Positions 19,101 through 30,610 are shown, counted from the first letter of the stretch. The stretch: DNA of 33,782 nucleotides from Gammaproteobacteria bacterium (GCA_013002045.1 JABDKV010000107.1:1-33782); one strand, 5' to 3'. Notes: a model not told the origin generated them from the sequence alone. Translations and numbers: made by a program.

Positions 19101-21671
19101 CTAGCGGGGGTCGTCATCTTCACTGAGCTTTTTCAGTTCGAATAACAATTCCAGCGCCTGTTTCGGGCTTATGTCGTTAGGATCGAGTTGCGCCAGCCGG
19201 GTCGCGACCAACGATGGGCTAACTGGCGGCGCCGATGCCTGGAAGAGAGGGAGTTCATTTTGCGGGCCCTTCAACGCACGGGTATCGCGTTCGAGCTGAT
19301 CGAGGTACTCGCGGGCGCGGTCGATCAGTTTGCCTGGAATTCCGGCGAGGCGCGCCACCTGTAACCCGTAACTCTGGTTAGCCGGCCCCTCGCGAACGGC
19401 ATGCAGGAAAACCAGTCGCTCGCCGCTGCCCGTGGCATCGAAATGAACATTGGCCACACCCTCGATCTCGGCCGCGAGGCTGGTCAGCTCGAAATAGTGC
19501 GTGGCGAACAAGGTCATTGCACCGATATCGCGGGCGATGAAGCGAGCGCAGGCCCAGGCCAGCGACAGCCCGTCAAAGGTGCTCGTACCCCGCCCGATCT
19601 CGTCCATCAGTACCAGGCTGTCGGGTGTTGCATTATTCAGGATATTGGCCGTTTCAGTCATCTCGACCATAAATGTCGAACGCCCGCCTGCGAGATCATC
19701 ACCGGCACCAATACGGGTATAGATACGGTCGACCGGACCGATACGGGCGGCCGTTGCCGGTACGAAACTGCCGATATGGGCCAGCAACACAATCAATGCG
19801 TTCTGCCGCATGTAGGTCGACTTGCCACCCATGTTGGGACCGGTGATGATCAACATGCGACGGGCTTCATCGAGCTCCAGATCGTTCGGAACAAAAGCCT
19901 GGTCATGACTGCGTTCGACCACCGGGTGACGGCCAGCCTCGATATGCAAGCCACGCTCGCTAAGCAATTGCGGCCGGCAATAGTCGAGTTCAATCGCGCG
20001 TTGCGCAAGGTTGGCCAGTACATCGAGTTGCGCGATCGCAGTTGCAGTGGCCTGCAACGCCGCCAGATGAGTCGCAACCTCGTCAAGCAATTTTTCATAA
20101 AGACGCTTTTCACAGGCCAGCGCACGTTCTTTTGCGCCCAGCACCTTGTCCTCGAAGGTCTTGAGCTCCGGGGTAATAAAGCGTTCGGCATTTTTAAGCG
20201 TTTGCCGGCGGACGTACTCGGTTGGCGCCTCACGAGCCTGTGCCCGACTGATTTCGATGTAATAACCATGGACACGGTTGTAACCGAGCTTGAGATTGGA
20301 TAGCCCGGTACGTTCGCGTTCGCGCTTTTCAAGATCGGCAAGGTACTGACCGGCATCGGTACTGATGCGTCGCAACTCGTCCAGTTCCGCGTCGAAGCCG
20401 TCGGCGATCACACCCCCGTCACGGATCGTCACCGGTGGGGCTTCGATTACGGCCAGCACCAGCCGTGCAGCGAGATCGTCATGTCCCAGCAACCCCGAGC
20501 GCAGACCCGTGGCCAGCTCCGCCTGCAGTTGCTGGCAAGCGGTTGCCAGCCCGGGCAGCTGGGCCAGGCTGTCACGCAGCTGGGCCAGGTCGCGCGGTCG
20601 GGCGCTGCGCAGAGCGACACGGGCGAGGATACGCTCGATATCACCGATTCCCCGCAAGCCGCTGCGTAACTCATCGGTGACTCCGGAGGCATTGAGTTCA
20701 GCGATGGCGGCATAGCGCTGCTCCAGCCGTCGGTGATCGCGCAAAGGCCGATTGAGCCATCGACGCAACTCGCGCCCGCCCATGGCGGTCACAGTTTGAT
20801 CGAGGACCGCGAGGAGAGTGTGCGCCTTGTCACCACTGAGTGTGCTCTGGATTTCGAGGTTGCGTCGCGACACGGCATCAATGACCAGTGCCTCGTCACG
20901 GTGCTCGATCTGCAACGGTTGCAGGTGTGGAACCGCGCCGCATTGCGTTTCCTGCATGTACTGCAACAGGGCGCCGGCAGCACGGACGGCGGCGGTTGCG
21001 CCGTCGATACCAAAACCACGCAGGTCACGGGTGCCGTACTGCTCGGACAGCAGGCGGGTGGCAGTTTCAGGGTCAAACTGCCACGGTGGCCGGCGCCGCA
21101 GTGCTGGCAGCTGGTCGATATCGTCATCTTCGCTGACCAGGCACTCCGCCGGTCGCAGCCGTTCGAGTTCGGCCTCCAGCGTGCCGCGATCGCTAATCTC
21201 CATAGCGCGGAACAAGCCACTGGAAACGTCCGCCCAGGCAATACCCCTTTCTGTATCAGAGCCGGCAATGGCCAGCAGAAGGTTGTCCTGGCGTTCCTCG
21301 AGCAGTGCGTCCTCGGTGATGGTGCCGGGCGTTACGACCCGCACCACCTGACGCTCGACCGGACCCTTGGACGTCGCGGGGTCGCCGATCTGTTCGCAAA
21401 TCGCGACTGATTCACCCAGGCGGACGATTCGCGCCAGGTAGTTGTCAACTGAATGCACCGGAACACCCGCCATCGGGATCGGCTGCCCACCGGATTTGCC
21501 ACGCTGCGTGAGTGCTATATCGATCAGCTTCGATGCGCGTCGCGCATCGTCGTAAAACAGTTCGTAGAAATCACCCATGCGATAAAACAACAATGTGTCC
21601 GGGTACTCCGCCTTTATGGCGAGGTACTGACGCATCATGGGTGTGTGCTGTTCGGCTGCGCTCGGGCTCAT
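19101..21671 (-). CDS. mutS: DNA mismatch repair protein MutS
   Basis: [91 protein letters not shown]. Confidence 0.98.
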   Translation of the reverse strand: MSPSAAEQHTPMMRQYLAIKAEYPDTLLFYRMGDFYELFYDDARRASKLIDIALTQRGKSGGQPIPMAGVPVHSVDNYLARIVRLGESVAICEQIGDPATSKGPVERQVVRVVTPGTITEDALLEERQDNLLLAIAGSDTERGIAWADVSSGLFRAMEISDRGTLEAELERLRPAECLVSEDDDIDQLPALRRRPPWQFDPETATRLLSEQYGTRDLRGFGIDGATAAVRAAGALLQYMQETQCGAVPHLQPLQIEHRDEALVIDAVSRRNLEIQSTLSGDKAHTLLAVLDQTVTAMGGRELRRWLNRPLRDHRRLEQRYAAIAELNASGVTDELRSGLRGIGDIERILARVALRSARPRDLAQLRDSLAQLPGLATACQQLQAELATGLRSGLLGHDDLAARLVLAVIEAPPVTIRDGGVIADGFDAELDELRRISTDAGQYLADLEKRERERTGLSNLKLGYNRVHGYYIEISRAQAREAPTEYVRRQTLKNAERFITPELKTFEDKVLGAKERALACEKRLYEKLLDEVATHLAALQATATAIAQLDVLANLAQRAIELDYCRPQLLSERGLHIEAGRHPVVERSHDQAFVPNDLELDEARRMLIITGPNMGGKSTYMRQNALIVLLAHIGSFVPATAARIGPVDRIYTRIGAGDDLAGGRSTFMVEMTETANILNNATPDSLVLMDEIGRGTSTFDGLSLAWACARFIARDIGAMTLFATHYFELTSLAAEIEGVANVHFDATGSGERLVFLHAVREGPANQSYGLQVARLAGIPGKLIDRAREYLDQLERDTRALKGPQNELPLFQASAPPVSPSLVATRLAQLDPNDISPKQALELLFELKKLSEDDDPR

Positions 21672-21727
21672 TACACTGTGCGGGTGAAACAGGGCATGCT
21701 AATCAGGGTGCGGGTCGCGGGCAACTC

Positions 21728-22828
21728 GTGAGGGTCATCCACGTCGAAACGGGACGTCATCTCTATGGGGGCCCGCGCCAGGTACTGTTGCTGAGCGACG
21801 GCCTCGCTCAGCGGGGTCATGACAATATCCTGGTCTGTCCGACGGGCAGTGCTGTTGGCCGCGCCGCCAGTTCCTCGATCGAGGTTATCGAGTGGCCAAT
21901 GCGCGGTGATCTTGATCTGAGCCTGGCTTGGCGTCTGCGCAGGCTGGTCAGGGCCCGGCGGCCGGATATCGTTCACCTGCACAGCCGTCGCGGAGCCGAC
22001 TGGGTGGGGGTGCTTGGCTTAGTCGGCACCACCGCGCCGGTGGTGCTGTCGCGCCGGGTGGCCTTTCCCGAGCGTGCCGCAATAGCGCGGCTGCGCTACA
22101 ACATGGTCGACGCGGTTATTGGTATTTCCGCGCGCATCGCTGAGCAGTTACGGGAAATCGGTGTAGCCGACGAAAAGCGCTTTTGTGTGCGCAGCGCTGT
22201 GCCACCGATGCAGTTCGGCGAACGCGATCGCGACTGGCTGGCCGCCGAGTTCGGAATACAACACGGCGAGGTCGTCATCGGGATCGTAGCGCAGCTGATC
22301 GAGGCCAAGTGTCATCGCCACCTGTTCGAAGCGGTCGCCCAGTTGCGCGACGATTACCCACAGTTGCGGATACTCGTGCTGGGCCGCGGTGCATTGCGGC
22401 CGGCGCTCGAGAGCCAGGTTGCAGACCTTGGGCTGGCCGATGCCGTGGTGTTCGCGGGTTTTCGTGACGACCTGGAGAATATCCTGCCGAATCTCGACCT
22501 GTTAGTGCATCCTGCCCCCAACGAAGGACTCGGCATCAGTGTCCTGCAGGCCGCCGTCGCGGGCGTGCCAATCATCGCAGCCAACGCTGGCGGCTTACCC
22601 GAAATTGTCGAAGACGAACGTTCCGGGTTGTTGTTCCCGGTCGGCGATACCGCGGCTATTGCCTCCGCTATCGCGCGCCTGGTCGATGACCCGGCGCTGG
22701 CGCAGCGTCTGGGACAGGCCGCGGCCGCACATGTCCAGGAGCAATTTAGCGTCGACCAGATGGTGGCAGGCAACCTCGCCGTCTATCGCAGACTGGCCGG
22801 GTGTGGCGATGATAGGCTGCCTGCATGA
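21728..22828 (+). CDS. GT4-like glycosyltransferase (GTG start)
   Basis: VRVIHVETGRHLYGGPRQVLLLSDGLAQRGHDNILV; C-terminal HPAPNEGLGISVLQAAVAGVPIIAANAGGLPEIVEDERSGLLFPVGD. Confidence 0.88.
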   Translation: MRVIHVETGRHLYGGPRQVLLLSDGLAQRGHDNILVCPTGSAVGRAASSSIEVIEWPMRGDLDLSLAWRLRRLVRARRPDIVHLHSRRGADWVGVLGLVGTTAPVVLSRRVAFPERAAIARLRYNMVDAVIGISARIAEQLREIGVADEKRFCVRSAVPPMQFGERDRDWLAAEFGIQHGEVVIGIVAQLIEAKCHRHLFEAVAQLRDDYPQLRILVLGRGALRPALESQVADLGLADAVVFAGFRDDLENILPNLDLLVHPAPNEGLGISVLQAAVAGVPIIAANAGGLPEIVEDERSGLLFPVGDTAAIASAIARLVDDPALAQRLGQAAAAHVQEQFSVDQMVAGNLAVYRRLAGCGDDRLPA

Positions 22829-23322
22829 GCGCTTACGACGATAAGACGCTGGGCCGGTTGGCGCGACAGTTAGGCGCGGTGCTGGTGGCGCAAGATGCGA
22901 CGCTGACGACGGCGGAATCGTGCACGGGTGGTTTCATTGCCAAGATCATTACCGACATCGACGGCAGTTCACAGTGGTTCAGTAGTGCGGTAGTGACCTA
23001 CAGCAACAGAGCCAAACAACGCCTGCTGGGTCTGACCGATGCGACGCTGCAGCAGCACGGCGCAGTCAGTGAGGCTGTGGTCAGCGTAATGGCAGAGTCC
23101 GCCTTGCAACAGGACGGTGCCAGTTATGCCGTCGCAGTCAGCGGTATTGCGGGGCCCGCTGGCGGCAGCGAAGACAAGCCGGTTGGTACGGTCTGGATCG
23201 GCTGGGCGGCAGCCGCACAGCCCACCCATAGCCGCCGCCTCGTATTCGATGGTGACCGGGACGCAGTGCGTCGCCAGACCGTCGTTGCTGCGCTCGAGGG
23301 TGTACTCGAACTGGCTCAGTGA
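22825..23322 (+). CDS. pncC: Nicotinamide-nucleotide amidohydrolase PncC (CinA C-terminal domain)
   Basis: TTAESCTGGFIAKIITDIDGSSQWFSSAVVTYSNRAKQRLLGL, AVSGIAGPAGGSEDKPVGTVWIGW; overlaps the glycosyltransferase stop (ATGA). Confidence 0.93.
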   Translation: MSAYDDKTLGRLARQLGAVLVAQDATLTTAESCTGGFIAKIITDIDGSSQWFSSAVVTYSNRAKQRLLGLTDATLQQHGAVSEAVVSVMAESALQQDGASYAVAVSGIAGPAGGSEDKPVGTVWIGWAAAAQPTHSRRLVFDGDRDAVRRQTVVAALEGVLELAQ

Positions 23323-24161
23323 TCTTTGTCTGGATCGTCCTTGATGATGTACATGCCGAGTCCAAGCCGCACCGGCTGATCATTGTCGCTGGTCGATTCG
23401 TGGCGTGACAGCCAATCGTCGACACGTTCGAGAAATTGCTGTCCTTCCTGCGCTACGAAAGTACGAAAGGCCTCGACCTGTGCCGGCGACATATTGGTGT
23501 TGGCGGCGCGACGCTCGAACCAGCTGGGGTCACGTTCGCCGCGGTAGAGATTGCGTGTAACGGTGGCGCCGACATCGGCGACCACGCTACCGGCTCTCAG
23601 GACATGCTCGCGGTCGGTCGGGTGCGGCATGAAGTAGCGTTCTATTGGTCGTAACAGGTCTTGATCGTCGCGACTGACGGTGCCGGCGTTGACCAGTTCG
23701 CGCAACATTGCGCTGGCAGGAACGTCGCCACCGTAACGCCGCTTGAGGTCAGCGAAGCTGGGTGCTGGACCGGCGACGGGGATCGCCAAAGGCTGACCCG
23801 CTGCGTCGGTGTAGTCCGCGTCGTGGTGCCAACCCGACAACACCCGCGTGATACGGTCCTGGTTGCTGGGCTCAAACCCGGTGTAGTCGCCTTCAAGACG
23901 GTTGGCGATACGTCGGACTTCCTTGCGCGCCAGGCCGGTCAGCAAGGCAGTGCGTGAAATACTGGTCTGGCGGCCACGCAGACCGAATTCCGAGCGCGCC
24001 ACATCGACGTACACTTCACGGGTGAGAGCGACCAGGTCACGATGGACTATGCCGCTGCGGATGAGCATCCGGGCGATCGGTCGCAGCATCGCTTTTGCGG
24101 CAGCCAGCACATCGAGGCGACCATTATCGGGCTCGTTTTTCACAAATAATTGACTCGACAC
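23316..24161 (-). CDS. DUF6502-like protein of unknown function
   Basis: AAKAMLRPIARMLIRSGIVHRDLVALTREVYVDVARSEF...TSISRTALLTGLARKEVRRI; pattern recalled for the DUF6502 family, no search run. Confidence 0.6.
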   Translation of the reverse strand: MSSQLFVKNEPDNGRLDVLAAAKAMLRPIARMLIRSGIVHRDLVALTREVYVDVARSEFGLRGRQTSISRTALLTGLARKEVRRIANRLEGDYTGFEPSNQDRITRVLSGWHHDADYTDAAGQPLAIPVAGPAPSFADLKRRYGGDVPASAMLRELVNAGTVSRDDQDLLRPIERYFMPHPTDREHVLRAGSVVADVGATVTRNLYRGERDPSWFERRAANTNMSPAQVEAFRTFVAQEGQQFLERVDDWLSRHESTSDNDQPVRLGLGMYIIKDDPDKDH

Positions 24162-24360
24162 AATCGTTAAGATATTACCGAATTGTTATAACGTAAACAG
24201 TTGCGTATTGAGCCCAGAAAACAGCGAAAAAGCAACCTCTGGTTAATTCTCGCTGCATCGAAGCAGTCTGAGAAATATTGATTTAGCTATTATAATTCAA
24301 TTGCTTGAAAAGAATTTAGGTCAATTAACCAATTTGTTGTCGTTTCAAGCTTTGGTTATA

Positions 24361-24378
24361 TCCACGGTTAACCGTGGA
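24361..24378. repeat. Perfect 18-bp palindrome TCCACGGTTAACCGTGGA
   Basis: Reads identically on both strands; 57 nt upstream of the likely thpR start. Confidence 0.9.
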
Positions 24379-24435
24379 GGCCACAAACGGGCATCTGCTG
24401 CGACCAGTGCCCTCAAATTTGGCAGGCGGGTATTT

Positions 24436-24966
24436 GTGACAAATCGTGTCGCCAAGTCGACAGCCAGACTCTTTTTCGCATTGTGGCCGGATGCGCAGGT
24501 GCGCGCCCAACTCGCTGGCGCCCGCGGACATGGCAAGCCCGTGGCGGCTGCGAATTTACACCTGACGCTGGCCTTTCTGGGCCAGGTAGAAAGCGATCGC
24601 TGGAGCGAATTGTCGGAGGCCGGCCGCGGCACGCGGATCGACCCCTTTAATCTCAGGCTCGATCGTTTCGGCCTGTTTCGTCGGGCGCGTGTTTTGTGGC
24701 TGGGACCGTCAACAGTGCCGGACCGACTGACAAAACTGCATCACGACCTGTGGCGACAACTCAATAGCCTGGGCTATGACAACGACCATGCTCACTTTCG
24801 GCCACACGTCACCGTTGCCCGGAAATATAACGGCCCTGTTCCCGCCGATTCGATCGACGTGCGGTGGGCGGTAAGCTCGTTTGCGCTGATGCGTTCCGAT
24901 TCGACGCCGCATGGGGTGCGCTACAGCGTGATGTCGCGCTTTCCGGATCCGGTGAATTCGTCGTAA
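24436..24966 (+). CDS. thpR: RNA 2',3'-cyclic phosphodiesterase (2H family, LigT/ThpR-like)
   Basis: ARLFFALWPDAQVRAQL, first HxT motif NLHLTLAFLGQV, second HxT motif HFRPHVTVARK. GTG at 24436 preferred over the ORF-track TTG at 24301. Confidence 0.88.
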   Translation: MTNRVAKSTARLFFALWPDAQVRAQLAGARGHGKPVAAANLHLTLAFLGQVESDRWSELSEAGRGTRIDPFNLRLDRFGLFRRARVLWLGPSTVPDRLTKLHHDLWRQLNSLGYDNDHAHFRPHVTVARKYNGPVPADSIDVRWAVSSFALMRSDSTPHGVRYSVMSRFPDPVNSS

Positions 24967-25010
24967 TTCAAGGGCTCCGCGAATAAAGCGAAATAACGTC
25001 TGAGCTTGGC

Positions 25011-25029
25011 GCAAATCGTAACGGTTTGC
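25011..25029. promoter_or_regulatory. Near-palindromic dyad GCAAATCGT-A-ACGGTTTGC upstream of recA
   Basis: Arms match at 8 of 9 positions; about 85 nt upstream of the recA start. No CTG-N10-CAG found in the intergenic region. Confidence 0.5.
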
Positions 25030-25113
25030 ACAGTATCTGGTGGCTGCCGCGGATGGCGTTACGTGTGATAATGGAGCGATCAGTTTGGTACTTCCTACAA
25101 CACGGGTGGATTG

Positions 25114-26166
25114 ATGGACGACAACAGGAAAAAAGCACTGGCGGCTGCGCTCAGCCAGATCGAAAAACAATTCGGCAAGGGCTCGGTCATGCGCCTGGGC
25201 GACGAGGGTGCGGTACCCGATGTCGAGGTCGTTTCGACTGGTTCACTGGCGCTCGACATCGCGCTCGGTGTCGGTGGATTGCCACGCGGTCGTGTCGTCG
25301 AGATCTACGGTCCGGAGTCGTCCGGTAAGACCACGCTGACCCTGCAGGTCATAGCTGAGATGCAGAAGGTAGGCGGCACGGCCGCATTCGTCGACGCCGA
25401 GCATGCACTTGATCCCGTTTACGCTGAGAAGCTGGGTGTCAGCGTGGACGACTTGCTGGTATCACAGCCTGACACAGGTGAGCAGGCACTGGAGATTACC
25501 GACATGCTGGTTCGCTCCGGTGCCGTCGACGTGGTTGTTGTCGACTCGGTTGCAGCGTTGACGCCGAAGGCCGAAATCGAAGGTGAGATGGGCGATACCC
25601 ACGTCGGTCTGCAGGCGCGTCTGATGTCGCAGGCGTTGCGCAAACTGACCGCCAATATCAAGCGCTCCAACACGTTGGTCATTTTCATCAACCAGATCCG
25701 CATGAAGATTGGGGTCATGTTTGGCAGCCCCGAAACGACCACCGGTGGCAATGCGCTGAAGTTCTACTCCTCTGTGCGACTCGATATTCGTCGCATCGGC
25801 GCGATCAAGAAGGGCGACGAGGTGCTGGGTAACCAGACCCGCGTAAAAGTGGTCAAGAACAAGGTCGCACCGCCGTTTCGCAAGGCCGAATTTGAAATCC
25901 TGTACGGCGCCGGTATCTCGCGCGAGGGTGAGCTCATCGATATGGGTGTCGAACACGGGATGGTGCAAAAGTCCGGCGCCTGGTACAGCGTCGACAGCGA
26001 GCGTATCGGGCAGGGCAAGGACAATGCCCGCACCTACCTGATCGAGAATCCCGAATTGGCCGAGCGTATCGAGCGCCAGCTACGCGACAAGCTATTGCCC
26101 GGCAAGGTGGCCGAGGTCGTGGATGACGGCGACGATGAAGACGCCGGGGTAAAACAGGCAGGGTGA
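25114..26166 (+). CDS. recA: Recombinase RecA
   Basis: [86 protein letters not shown]. Confidence 0.99.
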   Translation: MDDNRKKALAAALSQIEKQFGKGSVMRLGDEGAVPDVEVVSTGSLALDIALGVGGLPRGRVVEIYGPESSGKTTLTLQVIAEMQKVGGTAAFVDAEHALDPVYAEKLGVSVDDLLVSQPDTGEQALEITDMLVRSGAVDVVVVDSVAALTPKAEIEGEMGDTHVGLQARLMSQALRKLTANIKRSNTLVIFINQIRMKIGVMFGSPETTTGGNALKFYSSVRLDIRRIGAIKKGDEVLGNQTRVKVVKNKVAPPFRKAEFEILYGAGISREGELIDMGVEHGMVQKSGAWYSVDSERIGQGKDNARTYLIENPELAERIERQLRDKLLPGKVAEVVDDGDDEDAGVKQAG

Positions 26167-26169
26167 CCG

Positions 26170-26631
26170 GTGACAGCAGGCGATGAGCGCGAGCGCGCCT
26201 GGCGTACCGCGCTCGACCTGCTGGCTCGTCGCGAACACAGCCGGCGTGAACTGGTAACCAAGCTGGGTAAGCGCGACTACGACCAGGCTATAGTCGCCGA
26301 TGTCGTTGACGGGCTGATCGAGCACGATTACCTCAACGAAGCGCGCTTCACCGACAGCTTTATCTCGTCCCGGGTACGTCGTGGCCAGGGTCGGTTGCGC
26401 ATACGTGCCGAGTTACGGCGTCGCGGTATCGATGACGAAGCAATTTCCGGCGCACTCGATGCAACCGATGTCGACTGGTACCAGCTGGCCAATGAGGTTC
26501 GCCGACGCAAGTTCGGTGACCCCGGCCCGGTGGACTGGCGCGAGCGTGCCCGCCAGATTCGATTTCTCGAATACCGCGGTTTTGCCGGTGATGAGATCCG
26601 GGCTGCGTTCGCCAGCGAGCCGACTGCGTAA
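26170..26631 (+). CDS. recX: Regulatory protein RecX (GTG start)
   Basis: [57 protein letters not shown]; immediately downstream of recA. Confidence 0.94.
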   Translation: MTAGDERERAWRTALDLLARREHSRRELVTKLGKRDYDQAIVADVVDGLIEHDYLNEARFTDSFISSRVRRGQGRLRIRAELRRRGIDDEAISGALDATDVDWYQLANEVRRRKFGDPGPVDWRERARQIRFLEYRGFAGDEIRAAFASEPTA

Positions 26632-26705
26632 AACTGCCGCCAGACCGTATACTATGCGGCCGTCGCCGGACGGGCAGCCAAGACTGTGAGCAGCGCGAGA
26701 GCACG

Positions 26706-29309
26706 ATGAAGAGTAGTGAAGTCCGACAAAGTTTCCTGGATTTCTTTGAAAAGCGGGGGCACCAGGTGGTGTCATCGAGTCCCCTCGTGCCCGCCAACGA
26801 CCCGACCCTGCTGTTTACCAATGCCGGCATGGTGCAGTTCAAGGATGTATTCCTCGGCCGCGACAAGCGTAGTTACACCCGTGCAGCCAGCTCCCAGCGC
26901 TGTGTGCGGGCCGGTGGCAAGCATAATGATCTCGAAAACGTGGGATATACGGCACGTCACCACACCTTCTTTGAGATGCTGGGCAATTTCAGTTTTGGCG
27001 ATTATTTCAAGCGCGAGGCGATAGCCTATGCCTGGGAATACATCACCGGCACGTTGGGTCTGCCCGCTGAACGCCTGTGGGTGACGGTCTACCACGATGA
27101 CGATGAAGCAGCCGATATCTGGTTGAAAGAAATCGGTGTTCCGGAAAGTCGTTTTTCGCGACTAGGCGAAAAAGACAATTTCTGGGCCATGGGTGACACC
27201 GGACCATGTGGACCCTGTAGCGAAATCTTCTATGACCACGGTGAGGCGATCGCCGGTGGCCCACCGGGAAGCGCCGATGAGGACGGCGATCGCTATGTCG
27301 AGATCTGGAACCTCGTTTTCATGCAATACGAGCGTGATGACAAAGGCGAGCTGACGCCACTGCCACATCCCTCGGTCGATACTGGCATGGGGCTGGAGCG
27401 GGCAGCCGCGGTTTTGCAGGGTGTACACAGTAATTACGATATCGACTTGTTTCGCGGCCTGATCGGGGCGGCACAGGCTGCAACCGGGGCCAACGACGCC
27501 AGCGATAACTCGCTCAAAGTGATTGCCGATCACATTCGTGCCAGCGCCTTCCTGATCACTGATGGCGTGCTGCCGTCCAACGAGGGGCGTGGCTACGTAC
27601 TCAAGCGCATCGTGCGACGCGCAATCCGTCATGGTTACAAGCTGGGTTGTGACGAGCCGTTCTTTCACAAGCTCGTTGCCGCGCTCGATACGGCGATGGG
27701 CGATGCCTATCCCGAATTGCGCCAACATCGCGAACATGTCAGTCGCACTCTACTCAAGGAAGAACAACAGTTTGCCGAGACTCTCGATCGTGGCATGGGG
27801 CTGCTCGATGGTGTCATCGACAAGCTCAGCGGCAAGACTATCCCCGGGGACACCGTCTTCAAGTTGTACGACACCTACGGGTTCCCTGTTGATCTGACCG
27901 CTGATATCGCCCGCGAACGCGGGCTTACCATTGATCAGCCGGGTTTCGAGGCGGCCATGAATACCCAACGCGACCAGTCGCGCCAAGGGTCGAGATTCGA
28001 GCGTACCTATGCCACGGGCCTGCGCAGCACGCAAAAGTCGGAATTTACCGGCTACGACGATGTCGAGGGGCGGGCCACTATCGTCGAGATCTATCGTGAC
28101 GGCGAGGCTGTAGACTCACTGGCCAGCGGCGAGCAGGGCATAATCATTCTCGATCGCACGCCTTTCTACGCCGAAAGTGGTGGCCAGGTTGGCGACACCG
28201 GCACACTCGGCGACGGCGACAGCCTGTTCACGGTGGCCGATACGCAGAAATTTGGCGACGCGCATGGTCATGTCGGTGAGGTGAAAAACGGATCGCTGCG
28301 CGTAGGTGAGCAAGTGGACGCCAGTATCGACTGCGAACGTCGCCAGGCAATCGTGCTCAACCACACGGCGACACACCTGTTGCATGCAGCGTTGCGTGAA
28401 GTACTCGGTACCCATGTGGTGCAGAAAGGGTCGCTGGTAGCGCCGGATAGATTGCGTTTCGATTTCGCCCACGGCGCGCCACTGACGGCGGACCAACTCG
28501 AACAGATCGAAGGCCGGGTCAACGCCGAAATTCGTGCCAATCACGAAGGCCAGGTCAGCCTGCTGGAGTACGAGGATGCTGTCAGCCAGGGTGCGCTGGC
28601 GCTGTTTGGCGAAAAATACGACGACCGGGTGCGGGTGTTGCGCCTGGGCGACTTCTCGATGGAGTTGTGTGGGGGCACCCACGTGCGACGCACCGGTGAC
28701 ATTGGACTGTTCAAAATCGTCAGTGAAGGCGGTACAGCATCGGGCATTCGCCGTATTGAGGCGCTGACCGGAGCCGGCGCAATCGACTATGTCCGTGATG
28801 CGGATAATAAACTGGGCCGCGTCACCGAGTTACTCAAGGCGAAGCGTGACGATGTCGATGAGCGATTGGCGCAGCTGCTCGAGCGCAGCAAGACAGCCGA
28901 GAAGGAAATCCAGAAACTCAAGACCCAACTGGTCGGTGCTGGTGGCGGTGCACAGGACCCAACCAGTAACGCAGTCGAGGTTGGCGACATTAAGGTGCTG
29001 GCGCTCAGGGTTGATGGTGGTGATCCGAAAATGCTGCGCGATGCAATGGATCGGTTTCGCTCAAAGCTCGGTGACTCGGTTGTCGTACTCGGTGCCGCAG
29101 ACGGTGACAAGGTGCGGCTGGTCGCCGGTGTCTCTCCCACCGTGACCGACAGAGTCAAGGCCGGCGAATTGATCGGCAAGCTTGCCGCACGCGTCGGTGG
29201 CCGTGGTGGCGGTCGACCCGACATGGCACAGGCCGGCGGTAGCGATCCGTCACAACTCGATGCGGCGCTGAACGAAGTCGCCGATCTGGTGCGCGAACGC
29301 CTCGGCTGA
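26706..29309 (+). CDS. alaS: Alanyl-tRNA synthetase
   Basis: [94 protein letters not shown]. Confidence 0.98.
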   Translation: MKSSEVRQSFLDFFEKRGHQVVSSSPLVPANDPTLLFTNAGMVQFKDVFLGRDKRSYTRAASSQRCVRAGGKHNDLENVGYTARHHTFFEMLGNFSFGDYFKREAIAYAWEYITGTLGLPAERLWVTVYHDDDEAADIWLKEIGVPESRFSRLGEKDNFWAMGDTGPCGPCSEIFYDHGEAIAGGPPGSADEDGDRYVEIWNLVFMQYERDDKGELTPLPHPSVDTGMGLERAAAVLQGVHSNYDIDLFRGLIGAAQAATGANDASDNSLKVIADHIRASAFLITDGVLPSNEGRGYVLKRIVRRAIRHGYKLGCDEPFFHKLVAALDTAMGDAYPELRQHREHVSRTLLKEEQQFAETLDRGMGLLDGVIDKLSGKTIPGDTVFKLYDTYGFPVDLTADIARERGLTIDQPGFEAAMNTQRDQSRQGSRFERTYATGLRSTQKSEFTGYDDVEGRATIVEIYRDGEAVDSLASGEQGIIILDRTPFYAESGGQVGDTGTLGDGDSLFTVADTQKFGDAHGHVGEVKNGSLRVGEQVDASIDCERRQAIVLNHTATHLLHAALREVLGTHVVQKGSLVAPDRLRFDFAHGAPLTADQLEQIEGRVNAEIRANHEGQVSLLEYEDAVSQGALALFGEKYDDRVRVLRLGDFSMELCGGTHVRRTGDIGLFKIVSEGGTASGIRRIEALTGAGAIDYVRDADNKLGRVTELLKAKRDDVDERLAQLLERSKTAEKEIQKLKTQLVGAGGGAQDPTSNAVEVGDIKVLALRVDGGDPKMLRDAMDRFRSKLGDSVVVLGAADGDKVRLVAGVSPTVTDRVKAGELIGKLAARVGGRGGGRPDMAQAGGSDPSQLDAALNEVADLVRERLG

Positions 29310-29380
29310 TTGGCGTCGCGGCCACTTTCCTGCCACATTTAGCGCGCACAATCACAGTACTTTGCTAGCGGAGCAGTGTC

Positions 29381-30610
29381 CTGTCCCTGATAGTCCAGAA
29401 ATTCGGTGGCACCTCGGTGGGTTCGGTCGAACTCGTACAGGCAGCTGCGCAGCGGGTTGCGCAGACTCGCGCGGAGGGGCATCGCGTACTGGTGGTGCTG
29501 TCGGCGATGGGAGACACCACTGACCGGCTGGTTGAGCTGGCGCATCGGGTGGCGGCGAAACCCTCGCCGCGCGAGCTGGATGTATTACTGACCTCCGGCG
29601 AGCAGGTTTCGATTGCGTTGCTGTGTATGGCACTGGCGGAAATCGACGTGCCGGCACGGTCCTATCTCGGCGTGCAGGTGCCAATCCACACCGACGCACG
29701 CCATGGCAAGGCGCAGATTCAACGTATCGAACCGCAACGACTGCGTGCTGATCTGGATGCCGGGCTGGTACCAGTGGTGGCCGGATTCCAGGGTGTCGAT
29801 GACCACAATAACCTGACCTCGCTGGGTCGGGGCGGCTCGGACACGACCGCAGTGGCGCTGGCCGCGGCGCTCGATGCTGATGAATGCCAGATCCTGTCGG
29901 ATGTCGATGGCATTTACACCACCGACCCGCGCGTCGAGCCGCGGGCGCGACGACTGGAGCGGGTTACGTTCGAAGAAATACTGGAATTATCCAGCCTCGG
30001 TTCACGGGTATTGCAACGGCGGGCGGTCGAGTTCGCCGGGAAGTACAATGTTCCGGTGCGCGTCATGGCAGCGAATAGCGAAGGACCAGGCACATTGATT
30101 TCATATGAGTCACAGGAACTGGAAGGCCCGGTTGTTTCGGGAATTGCATTCAATCGGGACGAGGCAGAGATCACGATAGTCGGTGTCAGCGACCGCCCCG
30201 GCATCGCCCACACCATCCTGCGACCCGTTGCCGATGCGCGCATAGAGGTCGACATGATCGTGCTGAATGCACCGCGGGATGGCCGGGTCGATTTCAGCTT
30301 TACCGTGCATCGGGATGACTATGACGAGACGCTAGAGCTGGTCCGGGCAGCGATTGCAGAGGTCGAGCCCGACGCCAGTATTGTCGGCAGCCGCGAAGTC
30401 GCAAAAATCTCCGTGGTTGGTGTGGGAATGCGCTCCCATGCCGGTATTGCGGCGCGCATGTTCGAGTGTCTGGCCACGGAAAGTATCAATGTCAGGATGG
30501 TTGCCACCAGCGAAATCAAGATTTCGGTGTTGGTCGAAGAACGCTATCTAGAACTCGGTGTGCGCAGTCTGCACGACGCGTTCAGCCTCAGTTCAGCTAC
30601 TTTGACATAG
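29381..30610 (+). CDS. lysC: Aspartate kinase; start appears to be CTG at 29381
   Basis: Full N-terminus (L/M)SLIVQKFGGTSVGSVELVQAAAQRV only when read from 29381; C-terminal ACT domains. The ORF track's GTG (29417) would delete KFGGTS. Confidence 0.93.
   Translation: MSLIVQKFGGTSVGSVELVQAAAQRVAQTRAEGHRVLVVLSAMGDTTDRLVELAHRVAAKPSPRELDVLLTSGEQVSIALLCMALAEIDVPARSYLGVQVPIHTDARHGKAQIQRIEPQRLRADLDAGLVPVVAGFQGVDDHNNLTSLGRGGSDTTAVALAAALDADECQILSDVDGIYTTDPRVEPRARRLERVTFEEILELSSLGSRVLQRRAVEFAGKYNVPVRVMAANSEGPGTLISYESQELEGPVVSGIAFNRDEAEITIVGVSDRPGIAHTILRPVADARIEVDMIVLNAPRDGRVDFSFTVHRDDYDETLELVRAAIAEVEPDASIVGSREVAKISVVGVGMRSHAGIAARMFECLATESINVRMVATSEIKISVLVEERYLELGVRSLHDAFSLSSATLT

Noticed and set aside
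19401-21410. Plus-strand ORFs of 300 and 225 aa within mutS (19401..20303, 20733..21410)
   Set aside because: Antisense shadow ORFs of mutS with no recognisable motifs.
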